Positions 11,017 through 22,641 of a stretch of DNA of 64,000 nucleotides are shown here, one piece after another (position 1 is the stretch's first letter; every line of letters starts with the position of its first letter). The stretch is from Onchidella celtica (lineage: Eukaryota; Mollusca; Gastropoda; Systellommatophora; Onchidiidae), in contig OZ007581.1 of NCBI GenBank assembly GCA_963931925.1, positions 28,488,624 through 28,552,623 on the forward strand, written 5' to 3'. A program made the translations under genes and the position numbers. The notes below the pieces were generated by a model that saw only the letters and a program-made list of their open reading frames with translations, did not search any database and was not told where the DNA came from.

Positions 11017-12261
11017 TGTCACGAGCAGAGTTAGGGTCTTGGGGATGTTATGACTGCACGAGAGGCAGCTAACTCACACTCGGACACAACCACACAAGAA
11101 AAGTATTAAATAACTAGAGCGTATATCTATGTCAGGCCGGTCAGGCCATCTTATTATTTAAATATTAATAAACAAAACAAAAGACAATAGAGGTATATTC
11201 AAAGCAATAAATTCTAATTACTAACTTAATCTATGATATTCATGTAACTATGGTTCCTTATTGGATGTACTGCAATCAATAGCAAATGGGTATATTATAC
11301 GAAACTAGATATCAATCTAAAGTGACAGTTAAGTCGCCACTGGCCAGTCGCCAGGCAAACTCTCCCTAAATCATATGGGCTTGAATGTTAGGAGAGCCCA
11401 GTACGTTCAAAGCCTACAGAAGCACACTTCGACTTGTAGGTAATTAAGCAGTTGCAAAAGACTATATATATATATATATGCACAATCACTATTCAATTCA
11501 TCAACAATGTGCTATATTACTTCAATCATACTATGGAGATAGATCTATAATACGGGCCACTCGTTCGTCGAGTGCCAGCTGGGGTTTCCTTACACTTCCT
11601 ATGAGGCTGTGGTTCTCTCTCTATCTCTGAACTTCTATTATGCTTAGACAAATAAGATATGTTACCGTTGGTCACGCCTACTGGTAGGCGCGAACATCAA
11701 AAGAGCGCAGCGTGGGCTTTTAAAGGTCAGCCCACTCAGACCTTTCTTTCTAGAGCTCAGTCAGTCCGTTAGCAAGGACTTCTAGTCTTCAGATCACACA
11801 ATTCAGGTACTGGCCAACCGGAGATACTTCACGACACGATGCTTCTGCTCGTCTGTATTCAATGAATCTGAACGTTACACGATGTTTTATACTATCCAAC
11901 TACCCAGCAGTGCTAGTCCGCTGGCCCAATTAGTTCGGCAATCTCATTGGCCGAAACCTCCCACCATTTTAATTGTAGTAATACGTCTGCACTATTCTAC
12001 CAGCCAGTTAACGTGCAAAAACTTGTCTAGTCATACTTAACAATGTCAACTATCCCCACCTTGTTTCACCCCTACTCCATTACTTATTAATCACGAACAT
12101 TAAAACCGACAAGCGTGAATCTAACAGTTTAACTTTACATTTATTTACTCACCAACTATAATTCGTGAGGACCGTTCAAGGCCACCAGCCAATTTCTCAT
12201 GGCCCTGGTAAAAAAACCACTCACGCTCTGCGTGAGATCTAACAACATCCGAATCATGACA
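11017..12261 (-). mobile_element. Solo LTR of the element B family
   Basis: This is a 1245-bp minus-strand copy of the LTR seen at 43343 and 47142, starting TGTCATGATTCGG and ending TCGTGACA, flanked by a perfect 5-bp duplication ATCAC (11012-11016 and 12262-12266). No internal sequence is present, so it arose by LTR-LTR recombination. It is visibly diverged from the two LTRs of element B. Confidence 0.92.
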
Positions 12262-12266
12262 ATCAC

Positions 12267-12448
12267 GACAGACTCAACTTCCCAAATATGGCATGTGCTT
12301 TACAACCCCCCCCCCTCCCCCCACCTCCCCCCCAAATTTCAAATAGCATAAAAAACATGCTTTTCTCTCCACATCATTTTATCATCTGTTCTTGAGGGCC
12401 ATTCGACCAATGACATTCTCTACCTTTTCTGGTCCAGTTAGGATCAAA
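12267..12448. other. Spacer between solo LTR and element A
   Basis: This short stretch has a C-rich run at about 12307-12332 and otherwise no recognisable feature. Confidence 0.5.
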
Positions 12449-12453
12449 TCTGT

Positions 12454-13866
12454 TGTTACGGATCTGGAAATGGGTAGTGCCCTCTAGCTGTTATGAAGAG
12501 GGTCTTCTCAATGATGATATTATGACTGCATTTTAAATCGAGAGGTATTTACTATTTAATCTTTCGTACCATGCCACACACTAAGAACAATCTGAATAAG
12601 TTTCATAAACAGACCTGCAGGGCCACAAATTTAATTACATTAAATTTCCTAACAATTTTGTCTAGATCTATTACATACTAAAAGACAACATCAGCAGCAT
12701 CAAATGAAAATTCAATAATATGTCACTAGAAGTCTTCTCTAGATTCCTATAATGTTATGATCATTCTGACTCACTAACAATTTAATTACTAGTCATATAT
12801 CTCTCAGATATAGTCTGCCTACTATCTATCAAGCAATATACTAATATCGTCTCTGGCGACGATGTCATCTCAGCTATTTGTGCCTACCGCTTATAATGGA
12901 TCAAGCTCGTCAATATAAACTGACGTAGTTAAGTCTATTGGATCTACTCTAGGATGGGCTGGCAATCCCCAGCCTCATCCAGACAAATCAATCCCAATTC
13001 ACAGATGTGTATGCCAAACATTCATACTACTTGCAAGTCAATATAAATCTTTGTCTTGCATTCTTGGGTAGCACTCCTAGCATATGCGGCAATCCTGTCC
13101 TACTGGATAAATTATGTCCAGTTCCTCGTTCATTGTTGAATCATCAAAGGACAAACACTTACACTTGGTCCCTGGTATTAGAAAAACCAGGGAACAGTAG
13201 ACAATAGCAGTGGGCATATCTCATTCAAGCATATGGCTTCATCTCAATGTCTATAGTGGACTAGACATGAATCAACAGTCTTATGATTCTTCAGGCAGAA
13301 TCGTGCCGACGCCTGCACAGATTGGAATTTTCTGTATGGAGTAATGGGCATAGGTATGGCTACGCTTTTATACTGTGCAGCCACCTGCAAATTACCGTCC
13401 AAATCCCTAGATTTGATTGGTGCATCCATGCGAGCTCATCTCGCAGTATTAATATATTCTACGTGGGAGTTGGTCACGGCCTTGTACTAAAACAGACAAG
13501 GTCAATTTAAAATGTCAAAACAATTACTGAAATCTTTAAACCCTCGTGCTTTCTACATTTTATGTACGAATTTCTGAACGCGACTAAGCGTCTTAAACTA
13601 TCTATCCTTATTCACCCCTTCTCTTCCCTTCTAAGTGTTCATCAAATCACGGGGTCGAGAATTGCACTGTCACTCCTAACTTATCCATTTATTCTATCTC
13701 GCCCCACTTTCTTTCCATCTCTAAGAAAAAAAGTGTTTCAAAACAAACTGTTCACGAGAACAGTTCAAGGACAAAATTACGCTGGTTATAATCAACGAGA
13801 CCGTGAAAAATCAACTCCTTACAAGTCGTGACCCAGCACGGCATTTATATTACTTAAACCCTGACA
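12454..13866 (-). repeat. 3' LTR of element A
   Basis: On the minus strand this starts TGTCAGGGTTTAAG and ends CCGTAACA. It is near-identical to the LTR at 20006-21420 except for its last 25 or so bases. Short open frames inside it are not supported as genes. Confidence 0.93.
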
Positions 13867-13880
13867 TCCCCCACCCCAGT
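13867..13880 (-). other. Polypurine tract of element A
   Basis: The minus strand reads ACTGGGGTGGGGGA directly before the 3' LTR. Element B carries the same CTGGGGTGGGGGA before its own 3' LTR. Confidence 0.85.
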
Positions 13881-14541
13881 GGAAATTTTAAGAAAAATTT
13901 ACACGATAGGATCCAAGAAACCCCAAAGTTATTGTGGTGGGGGCTTAAGTACTACTGTAGAAAAGTCAGTCTTAAGCTTGAGAACAAAAATTTAACTAAG
14001 AACGTGCATATTGGATGGACAAAAAGCATACCATTATTGATGCCACGTTCTGTAAAATCTAATCTATGGAAACATTCTCACTCCACACTATCAAACTTCT
14101 CATGAACATTTATAATAACAATGACTATGTCACTGTATACTGCTGAATTAAAGTATAACTACTATCAAACAATCAGGCCTTACTGAAGGAATAGGCTCAT
14201 AATTATCTAGTCAACACACATAATTGCTGCTTATATACACATTCACAAACAATATATTGTTAATTAAAATACTGTGGTATCCAATGGCAGCAGTAGCTCT
14301 GGTAGCTTGGTTTGCCATGTCTCCATCTCATTGACCCGCTGACAAGGGCGTCAGGTTTGTCAGAAGTTCAGGTCACAGTCCGGAATGACGCTGGTGGAAA
14401 GAGGATATTCACAAAAAAGGATTGTAAAACTGGTTCATAAAGTAATGAACAAGATAAATGTGAATCCATCCACCGTCCAGAATTGAGGGGGAAAAGTACT
14501 ATCCAACCCCAATACAAGACACAACACTCTTTAATAGGAAA

Positions 14542-17500
14542 CTAAATTAGACGTGACAAAACATCAGCTTGGGAATTGTCACCGCCAGGGATAGCCCGGA
14601 TAACAAATCGGTATTCCTGGAGTGCAAGACTCCACCTCGTTAATCGAGCATTTTTAGCCCTGTTAGACTTCAAGAATAACAACGGACGATGGTCCGTTTC
14701 AATTATAAACTCTGACATGAGTAGATATCGCGAAAATGCGTTTACAGCAAAAATGATAGCGAGGCACTCTCGCTCGATAATTGCATAGCGGCATTCCCTA
14801 TCTAGCAACTTGCGGCTGGCGTATAGACACTGCCGCAAGGTATCGTCTCGTTCCTGCAACAACACAGCTCCTAATCCCTTGTCCGACGCATCAGTGCGGA
14901 CAATAAATATTTGGTTTATATCTGGCAGTATGAGAATGGGGGAAGTCGAAAACAATCGTTGAACGGTACGAAGTGTATCAGTACATTCGGTTGTCCATTT
15001 CACTTTATTAGGAAAATTCTTTCTTGTGAGGTCCGACAACGGAGCTGTAAGCGAAGAAAAATTTGGAATGAACTTCCTATAATAATTAAGAAAGCCCAAT
15101 AAACTACGAACTTCTTTCTTAGTTCGAGGGGCTTGGAGCTTTAAGATGGTAGTTATCTTCTTGTCATCAGGGGTCTGAACGCCGTGGGCAATCGTATGGC
15201 CCAGAAAATTAATTTCATTGTATCCTAAAAACACTTTACTGGGTTTCGCCGTAAGGCCAGCTCGATGAAGAGCAATAAAAACTTGACGTAGGGCTGCGAG
15301 GTGGCCCGACCAATCGGTTTGATAAATACAAATGTCGTCAAAATACGACAACACGGAATTCATATTCTGGAGCAATATTGTCATCATACGCGCGAAAGTG
15401 GCAGGGGCTGTAACTAATCCAAAAGGCATATAGCGCCACTGCATAAGACCCAACGGGGTCTGAAAAGCGGTATATTGCTTGCTATTCTCATCAAGCGGAA
15501 TTTGCCAATAGCCTTTGGAAAGGTCAATTTTAGAAAAAATCGTTGCCCTCGCTAACTGCGCAAAAAGATTCTCCTGGTTGGGAATCGGTTCAGCGTCATA
15601 TATCGTAACCTCATTAAGTTTATGATAGTCAATACAAAAACGCACTGTATCATCTTTTTTTTTCACTAAGACGATGGGTGAGTTATATGGGCTCGTCGAT
15701 CGCTCTATCACTCCCAGGTGAAACATGTTACGTACCTCGGTTATTATAGTCTCCTGTGCGTGCAGCGGACGCGGGTATGGTTTAACAAAGACGGGTATAT
15801 CCGTCTTTAATCTTATAACATGCTGTACCAATGAAGTATTACCTGGTAGATCAGTAAAGACCGTAGTAAACTCGTTAAGCAAATCTCTTATATCTTGTCT
15901 TTGCGATTCAGACAGATCTGGATTTATATGTACATCCGAAGTATTTTCAGAAGATTGCAGTGCGGGGATTGAATGCTCTATCTTAATAGGATCATCATCG
16001 TCAACTGAAACTAAGGCCGCATTGGCCTGAGCAACCACATTTCGGCGATTATTCTGACGATTATCATCGTCGGACAGGTACTGCTTTAACATATTTATAT
16101 GGAAGACTTTGTCCTGTCCCCGAATCTTGATAAGATAATTTACTCGAGAAAGTCTCTTTAGGACTTTAAAAGGTCCCTTCCATGTAAGAAGGAGTTTATT
16201 TTTCGTCTCCGGAAGGAGAACAAGAGTTTGGTCTCCGACGGCCAAGGTTCGCAATCGGCTACTCTGATCACGATATAGTTTATAAAGACTCGCATGCGCA
16301 GTCGAAGATTTTTGTGCGAGCTGACATGCATTAAGAATTCTATGTCGCAAGTCTACAACGTATTGATATGCAGACCGCGTATCGTTGTCGTCGGTGTCTG
16401 ATCCGGCGAATAAATCACGGAGTATGGCCATTGGACCACGCGGCTTGCGACCATACAATAATTCGAAGGGGGAAAAACCCGTCGATGCGTTCGGTAGTTC
16501 TCGGTATGCAAAGAGAATAGCGGGGAGCTGTCGATCCCAATCACACGGCTTGTCGGCCGAAACTCGCGCAAGCATAGCTTTCATGGTAGCATTCCATCGT
16601 TCACAGCAGCCATTAGACTGTGGGTGGTATGGAGATGTCAATCTTTGTTTAATCCCTACCAATTCCAAGACTTTCTTAAAAAGTTCAGAGGTAAACTGTG
16701 GACCTCTGTCCGATAAAATTTCAACCGGAAATCCAAGACGCGAAAAAACAGTAATAAGGGCTTCAGCCACATGGTCGGCTGAAATGTCTTTTAGTGGAAT
16801 GGCCTCTGGCCAACGTGTTGCGTAGTCAATGACAGAAAGTATGAAGCGATGTCCTCTGTCTGACTTGTGTAGAGGGCCAACTATATCTACGGCAACGCGC
16901 TCAAATGGTCTGGAGACCATTGGCATCTCCTGCAGAGGAGCCCGCGATGCTCTCCCTTTAGGAGTACGTCTCTGACATACGTCACATGTTGATACGAACC
17001 GGTTTACATCTGCGTGAATACTGGGCCAAAAAAATTGCGATAGTATTCGAGACTTAGTTCTGGCCTTTCCTTGGTGACCCGCCAAGGAAGTGTCATGCGC
17101 GAGACGAATAATGTCGCGACGAAAAGATCTTGGTACTACAAGCTGCATAACGGCCTCTCGCTTATTCCGAAAATTACGATATAATAAGTCATCTTTAATA
17201 AGAAACTTAGAGGTATCCGGCGCTGTAGGATCAACTTTAGTAAACAAATGTTTCAATGTGGGGTCTGACTGTTGCTCATCATGGAATGCACTAGACGTTA
17301 TGTTCAATTCAATAGTAGGGTTACTCAATGCACTGTCTGCTCGTCGACTCGATTGTAAGCGTGTTGTCGCACAAGCAACACTCTCATCCTCAGTCCAAAT
17401 TTCCAAGTTACCGATAGGAAACTTTATTACTTGAGGTACATTCCCTATGATTAAATCAGCCACCGGATTAGGCAGTACACATGCGGTAACAATACCTGTG

Positions 17501-18492
17501 AGAAAAGGTGTATCAATATAAACTTCTGCAAGACGGAATCGCTCTACAGATCCGCCAAAAGTAATACAAGTTACATCCTTATCCAAAAATTGTGTTGGAC
17601 GGACTAGTGACTGCCGAACGCCGATAGTCGTGCATCCGGAGTCACGTAGAACGGAAGCGCGAATCGCGTTCACGCGGCCCTGGTAAAATATTAATTCACC
17701 CAATTCATGTAGGGCCGACATGACTGGAATAGCTTTTGATTGCGATGAAGATTTATTAGTATAACCAACATCTGTATAGGGTGTCGATTGTAGAGAGCAG
17801 GCCTTTGCCGCTCCCATTTTAACGGTACAAAATCTTTGTATGTGGCCGAACTGATTACACCTGAAGCACATAATACGGTGTGAGTCGTGTCCACGATAAG
17901 GCCGACCTTGCGGTCTATCATAATCATTATTATCACTAAAATACACTCGGCGGGGCGGTCTCTGAAGCCGGTTATATTGTTGGCCTGGATAGTTGCCACG
18001 ATAATATGGACGAGGCTCGTAAAGAGAACAGCTCTGGTATCCTCGACGCGGGGATAAATTACTGCGATTCGGAAAATCCCGCGGTGTAAGAAATGACGAA
18101 GTGGGGGTCACAAAGGACTCCAGCTCTAATCTCTTTAACGTTAGCTCACGCTTCCTTTTTTCCCTCTCTACAGCGAGTTCATGCTCCCTTTTTTTCCTCT
18201 CCAAAGCCTCTTTTTCTCGTTCTCTTTCTCTTTGTTCCTTTTCTCTCTCTCTTTCTTCTTTTTCTCTTTCTCTTTCTCTTTGTTCCTTTTCTCTCTCTCT
18301 TTCTTCTTTTTCTCTTTCTCTTTCTCTTTCCTTTTCTCTCTCTCTTTCTTTTTCTCTTTCTCTTTCTCTTGCTTCTTTTCGATCCTCTCGGTCTCGGTCC
18401 TGCTGTATTTGTCGTTCGCACCACGAGGCGCGTTCTTCTTCTGGTATACCCAGGGCCTTGGCAGATTCAATGTATTTGAGGAAATTGGCCAT
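14542..18492 (-). CDS. Gag-Pol-like polyprotein of element A (PR-INT-RT-RNase H order)
   Basis: This 1316-codon uninterrupted frame has, in order: an N-terminal segment (1-40), a highly charged Arg/Glu/Lys coiled coil (about 41-130), a CCHC zinc knuckle CFRCNQFGHIQRFC (about 207-220), an aspartic protease core LRDSGCTTIG (about 282), an H2C2 zinc finger (about 470-505), a DDE integrase core (AVDIVGP, SDRGPQF, NGCCERW; about 533-630), a GPF-like element (about 770), reverse transcriptase with YFDDI (about 1050) and RNase H (RTDASDKG, ETDHRPL; about 1197 to the end). The integrase lies before the RT, the reverse of most Ty3/gypsy elements and the arrangement described for the Gmr1 group. No capsid-like domain is recognisable between the coiled coil and the knuckle. 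Confidence 0.93.
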   Translation of the reverse strand: MANFLKYIESAKALGIPEEERASWCERQIQQDRDREDRKEAREREREKEREREKEREREREKEEREREKEQREREREKEEREREKEQREREREKEALERKKREHELAVEREKRKRELTLKRLELESFVTPTSSFLTPRDFPNRSNLSPRRGYQSCSLYEPRPYYRGNYPGQQYNRLQRPPRRVYFSDNNDYDRPQGRPYRGHDSHRIMCFRCNQFGHIQRFCTVKMGAAKACSLQSTPYTDVGYTNKSSSQSKAIPVMSALHELGELIFYQGRVNAIRASVLRDSGCTTIGVRQSLVRPTQFLDKDVTCITFGGSVERFRLAEVYIDTPFLTGIVTACVLPNPVADLIIGNVPQVIKFPIGNLEIWTEDESVACATTRLQSSRRADSALSNPTIELNITSSAFHDEQQSDPTLKHLFTKVDPTAPDTSKFLIKDDLLYRNFRNKREAVMQLVVPRSFRRDIIRLAHDTSLAGHQGKARTKSRILSQFFWPSIHADVNRFVSTCDVCQRRTPKGRASRAPLQEMPMVSRPFERVAVDIVGPLHKSDRGHRFILSVIDYATRWPEAIPLKDISADHVAEALITVFSRLGFPVEILSDRGPQFTSELFKKVLELVGIKQRLTSPYHPQSNGCCERWNATMKAMLARVSADKPCDWDRQLPAILFAYRELPNASTGFSPFELLYGRKPRGPMAILRDLFAGSDTDDNDTRSAYQYVVDLRHRILNACQLAQKSSTAHASLYKLYRDQSSRLRTLAVGDQTLVLLPETKNKLLLTWKGPFKVLKRLSRVNYLIKIRGQDKVFHINMLKQYLSDDDNRQNNRRNVVAQANAALVSVDDDDPIKIEHSIPALQSSENTSDVHINPDLSESQRQDIRDLLNEFTTVFTDLPGNTSLVQHVIRLKTDIPVFVKPYPRPLHAQETIITEVRNMFHLGVIERSTSPYNSPIVLVKKKDDTVRFCIDYHKLNEVTIYDAEPIPNQENLFAQLARATIFSKIDLSKGYWQIPLDENSKQYTAFQTPLGLMQWRYMPFGLVTAPATFARMMTILLQNMNSVLSYFDDICIYQTDWSGHLAALRQVFIALHRAGLTAKPSKVFLGYNEINFLGHTIAHGVQTPDDKKITTILKLQAPRTKKEVRSLLGFLNYYRKFIPNFSSLTAPLSDLTRKNFPNKVKWTTECTDTLRTVQRLFSTSPILILPDINQIFIVRTDASDKGLGAVLLQERDDTLRQCLYASRKLLDRECRYAIIERECLAIIFAVNAFSRYLLMSEFIIETDHRPLLFLKSNRAKNARLTRWSLALQEYRFVIRAIPGGDNSQADVLSRLI

Positions 18493-20005
18493 AATGTGTA
18501 TTAAAATCTGTTTCTCGTATTGATTCGTATAGAATCAAAACACTGGCACGCTAATGTGTGCACAATTAGTAAGTATTTACCTACTGTTACGGTATACCGC
18601 GGTATCAATTATATTATCTCTAACAGTTACTCTCTCTCAATATTAATCCAGTGTCCTATGTTAGCACTGATTCGCGAAAAGAACGTTCTATCTCTCTCTG
18701 TAAATTGCAGGCAGTGTCACTTGCACTGCAAAAAATTTTATCTCTCTCTCTCTGAATATGAATACTAGTAAGGCAGTGCCGTCTATTCCAATGCAATAAA
18801 ATATATATGTATCGCCTTCAATGCGACAAATCAGTGTCTTGAGTGATCACTCTCAAAATTTATGTCTCTCTCAACGCGACGAACCAGTTATCACTGTCAA
18901 AAATGTATCGCTCTCTCAATGCGACGAATCGAAAATATATATCTCTCTCTCAACGCGACAAATTTGGAATATCTCTCTCTTCTCAAAACGCGCACACGCA
19001 GTGTCCTCTGTTACCACTGCAAAAACTCTCAAAACGCGAACATGCAGTGTCCTCTGTTACCACTGCAAAATTATTCTCTCTATATTCGACGTGAAATTAG
19101 CACGTGACCAAAAATTTTGTATCTCTCTCTCTCTCACATATCAATACCAGATTACAATTCAACGTGGTTTTAGCACGTGAAACACCTCAGGCATATATTG
19201 TAAACATAGCAATGTCAATATACTAGTATAAAGTTTATAAGGAAGGAAGAAAAAAAAATACACTAAACAAGACGGTAGACTCACAAGAAAGACGAACGAT
19301 AACAGACCCTACAAGTCCTAACTTATATTACAGAAAGTTTAAGAAAAAGACAGGAGAGACATCTTCCTAAAGAAGTGTGAGGAAGCAAGAGGAACGCCAC
19401 AATCTATACGAATAATGGATCCCTAATAGAACTATTCACAGAGAAGCAAATCCCCCCGAGTTATCAATAGCCACCAAGGCACTCCAATATCCTTCGTAAT
19501 GGCAAAGAAGATATGCTAAACTATGATCCCATCCAACCTCCCGCTCTTAAACTAAACATATAGTAAAGGAAAAAAGCCTGTAAATACTGAGAGCGGAAAG
19601 CACCTCGCCCTCCTCAAAACTGACAATCAGATGGTTCACTTAACTTTTTTTTGAGGAATTCAGATGGTGATGTCCTCAATCCATAGCTCGTTCCAAGTCC
19701 AAAAAAAATGTCGTGTTTCTGTTACAGGTAGATATCTAAGGTGAATGGTGTCCCTCGCCGGTGTCGTCGGGTCAATGGGATGATCAGCTCGTTATATGAA
19801 ATTGAAAGAAAATGTCATATTAATACAAATTAACTATAACCTAAAGTAAAAAGGACCTGAAATCCCAATGTTATAACAGTACAATATGAAATAATGGAAT
19901 AAAATGCAATAGATGGATCTAAGGGTAAGTCTGTCAATAGGTTTTAAGAATAATTTATCTAAATGGCATGGCGTTCTTTAAGTTCTTTAGGGGGTCCCTC
20001 TCCAG
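18493..20005 (-). other. Long untranslated leader of element A
   Basis: About 1.5 kb lies between the 5' LTR and the polyprotein ATG. It contains a short tandem repeat at about 18985-19080 (minus strand GCAGTGGTAACAGAGGACAC, repeated) and CT-rich stretches. The same repeat and long blocks of similar sequence occur in the internal region of element B, showing common ancestry of the leaders. Confidence 0.75.
19990..20005 (-). other. Primer-binding-site-like start of element A
   Basis: Immediately after the 5' LTR the minus strand reads C then TGGAGAGGGACCCC. Element B has TC then TGGAGGGGACCCC at the same place. The TGG start next to the LTR is what a tRNA-primed PBS requires; the tRNA was not identified. 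Confidence 0.6.
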
Positions 20006-21420
20006 TGTTAGGGTTCTGGTACTGGGTGGTAGTGCCCTCTAGCTGTTATGAAGAGGGTCTTCTCAATGATGATATTATGACTGCATTTTAAATCGAGAGG
20101 TATTTACTATTTAATCTTTCGTACCATGCCACACACTAAGAACAATCTGAATAAGTTTCATAAACAGACCTGCAGGGCCACAAATTTAATTACATTAAAT
20201 TTCCTAACAATTTTGTCTAGATCTATTACATACTAAAAGACAACATCAGCAGCATCAAATGAAAATTCAATAATATGTCACTAGAAGTCTTCTCTAGATT
20301 CCTATAATGTTATGATCATTCTGACTCACTAACAATTTAATTACTAGTCATATATCTCTCAGATATAGTCTGCCTACTATCTATCAAGCAATATACTAAT
20401 ATCGTCTCTGGCGACGATGTCATCTCAGCTATTTGTGCCTACCGCTTATAATGGATCAAGCTCGTCAATATAAACTGACGTAGTTAAGTCTATTGGATCT
20501 ACTCTAGGATGGGCTGGCAATCCCCAGCCTCATCCAGACAAATCAATCCCAATTCACAGATGTGTATGCCAAACATTCATACTAGTTGCAAGTCAATATA
20601 AATCTTTGTCTTGCATTCTTGGGTAGCACTCCTAGCATATGCGGCAATCCTGTCCTACTGGATAAATTATGTCCAGTTCCTCGTTCATTGTTGAATCATC
20701 AAAGGACAAACACTTACACTTGGTCCCTGGTATTAGAAAAACCAGGGAACAGTAGACAATAGCAGTGGGCATATCTCATTCAAGCATATGGCTTCATCTC
20801 AATGTCTATAGTGGACTAGACATGAATCAACAGTCTTATGATTCTTCAGGCAGAATCGTGCCGACGCCTGCACAGATTGGAATTTTCTGTATGGAGTAAT
20901 GGGCATAGGTATGGCTACGCTTTTATACTGTGCAGCCACCTGCAAATTACCGTCCAAATCCCTAGATTTGATTGGTGCATCCATGCGAGCTCATCTCGCA
21001 GTATTAATATATTCTACGTGGGAGTTGGTCACGGCCTTGTACTAAAACAGACAAGGTCAATTTAAAATGTCAAAACAGTTACTGAAATCTTTAAACCCTC
21101 GTGCTTTCTACATTTTATGTACGAATTTCTGAACGCGACTAAGCGTCTTAAACTATCTATCCTTATTCACCCCTTCTCTTCCCTTCTAAGTGTTCATCAA
21201 ATCAGGGGTCGAGAATTGCACTGTCACTCCTAACTTATCCATTTATTCTATCTCGCCCCACTTTCTTTCCATCTCTAAGAAAAAAAGTGTTTCAAAACAA
21301 ACTGTTCACGAGAACAGTTCAAGGACAAAATTACGCTGGTTATAATCAACGAGACCGTGAAAAATCAACTCCTTACAAGTCGTGACCCAGCACGGCATTT
21401 ATATTACTTAAACCCTGACA
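20006..21420 (-). repeat. 5' LTR of element A
   Basis: This is the upstream LTR in element orientation, starting TGTCAGGG and ending CCCTAACA. The target duplication TCTGT follows directly at 21421. It presumably holds the element promoter; a TATA-like TATAAAAG is visible on the minus strand (plus-strand cttttata at about 20930). Confidence 0.93.
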
Positions 21421-21425
21421 TCTGT

Positions 21426-22277
21426 GACACCCGACAGGAACTGACCATTCCGAGCTATCTCATTCTATTTGTCTTTTTATCTTCACATACCAACACACAT
21501 ATTCATACACAACCAGACACACATACATGTATAAAAATTATAGTTAAATATTACGATAAAAGCAACAAATAAACAGATGTAAATCAACAAATAAAATGCA
21601 CAAAAACAACAACAACAACAACAAAAGGAACTATCAAATAAAAATTAGTTGTACAAATTTGACACAACCCCCGCAACAGAAATAAGTACTAAAAACTACT
21701 AGTTCCGGGGGAACGTCCACTATGGGGGAACAAATACTTCGTCACACCGGCCTGCCTACCAATCTGTAGGTCTATGTTTGTCTGTCAAAGAAAATATAAC
21801 GTTTCACGCTGAACACTGTGTGGATGTTTGGATGTGAACCGGCACCTGTCGATCCTCAAGGCTGAATCAGGTACAACCAATAATCGATCTTTTATGGTCC
21901 GAGTCACAGAGCCCTACCTCTGTGTACCAAATCTTTAACATTAAATGCTGCCGGGGTAGTTAGTCGTTTTTTGTTTCTAATTCTTAATCAATTTCTTTTA
22001 CACTCACAGTTAACAGTCCCATGTTTGGCCAAATTTCTTAGGCGTGCAAAAACAATTGGATATGTTGACTGAGTAAATTCGCCTTCGTTTACACATAAAT
22101 TATTTTATGCCAGGTAAGGGAAAAACAGCCAAGCTGACGCACAAGCTATTTTGTTAAGCCATTGGTCAAGAAAGAACTTGAGGCAAGAGATGTAATATGT
22201 AAATCACGTCCTGCCTGCTTTCTGAACATAAGCCATTCTGACTGTCTAAAAATCTCTGATTTGAGTGTGATTTGGAT
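21426..22277. other. Intergenic stretch right of element A
   Basis: No gene recognised. It contains (ACA)n runs and one copy of the short GGGGGAACAAATACTTCGTC repeat near 21722. Confidence 0.5.
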
Positions 22278-22641
22278 GTGCTAAGGTCTTTGCTGTAGGA
22301 GGTTCGCTGCCATTGGCATTTACACGTTACTGTTCTTGTTCTTAATCTTATTTTGATTGTTGTGGTAGGGATTAGTTTTTTTTTTCTTTTTTAATTTTGC
22401 CCGGGCAGCGGCCTTGTTCGGCTTACTCTTCTCGACTTTCAACTGCCGAGGTATCTTCCGAGTGTTTCGTCCTCATCCGAGAAGACTAGGTGCTCGATCC
22501 TACCTACCTATAGGATCAGGGACAGGAATTTTTTTCGGGGGGAAAAAAAAATTCCAACATGCCTGCACCGACCGGGGATCGAACCCGGTACCTTCGACAT
22601 AAGAGGCGAACACCTTGCCTCTAGACAGTCTCGTCCCCATG
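22278..22641 (-). mobile_element. tRNA-derived SINE, copy 1
   Basis: On the minus strand the head reads GGTACCGGGTTCGATCCCCG, an intact RNA polymerase III B-box (GGTTCGATCCC), preceded by tRNA-like GAGGCAAGGTGTTCGCCTC. The body contains CATGTTGGAATT and GAGCACCTAGTCTTCTCGG. Related copies are at 37646-38013 and 42728-43091. Confidence 0.85.

Larger units (their letters stand above)
12454..21420 (-). mobile_element. LTR retrotransposon A: complete Ty3/gypsy-type element with Gmr1-like pol order
   Basis: This is an 8967-bp element on the minus strand with two long terminal repeats (12454-13866 and 20006-21420), both starting TG and ending CA. It is flanked by a perfect 5-bp target duplication TCTGT (12449-12453 and 21421-21425). 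A polypurine tract sits inside the 3' LTR (13867-13880) and a primer-binding-site-like sequence follows the 5' LTR. I found only three differences between the LTRs outside their U5 tips, so the insertion looks recent. The single long frame is described separately. Confidence 0.95.

Noticed and set aside
12454-13866. Short open frames within the LTRs of element A (and their copies in the other LTR)
   Set aside because: They lack family motifs and exist only because the LTRs are duplicated.
18093-18523. Plus-strand Ser/Phe/Leu-rich frames
   Set aside because: They are the antisense of the Arg/Glu/Lys coiled coil of the element A polyprotein.
22560-22641. tRNA gene-like sequence (also at 37925 and 42745)
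   Set aside because: The B-box lies in a longer dispersed body with shared tail, so these are SINE heads rather than tRNA genes.
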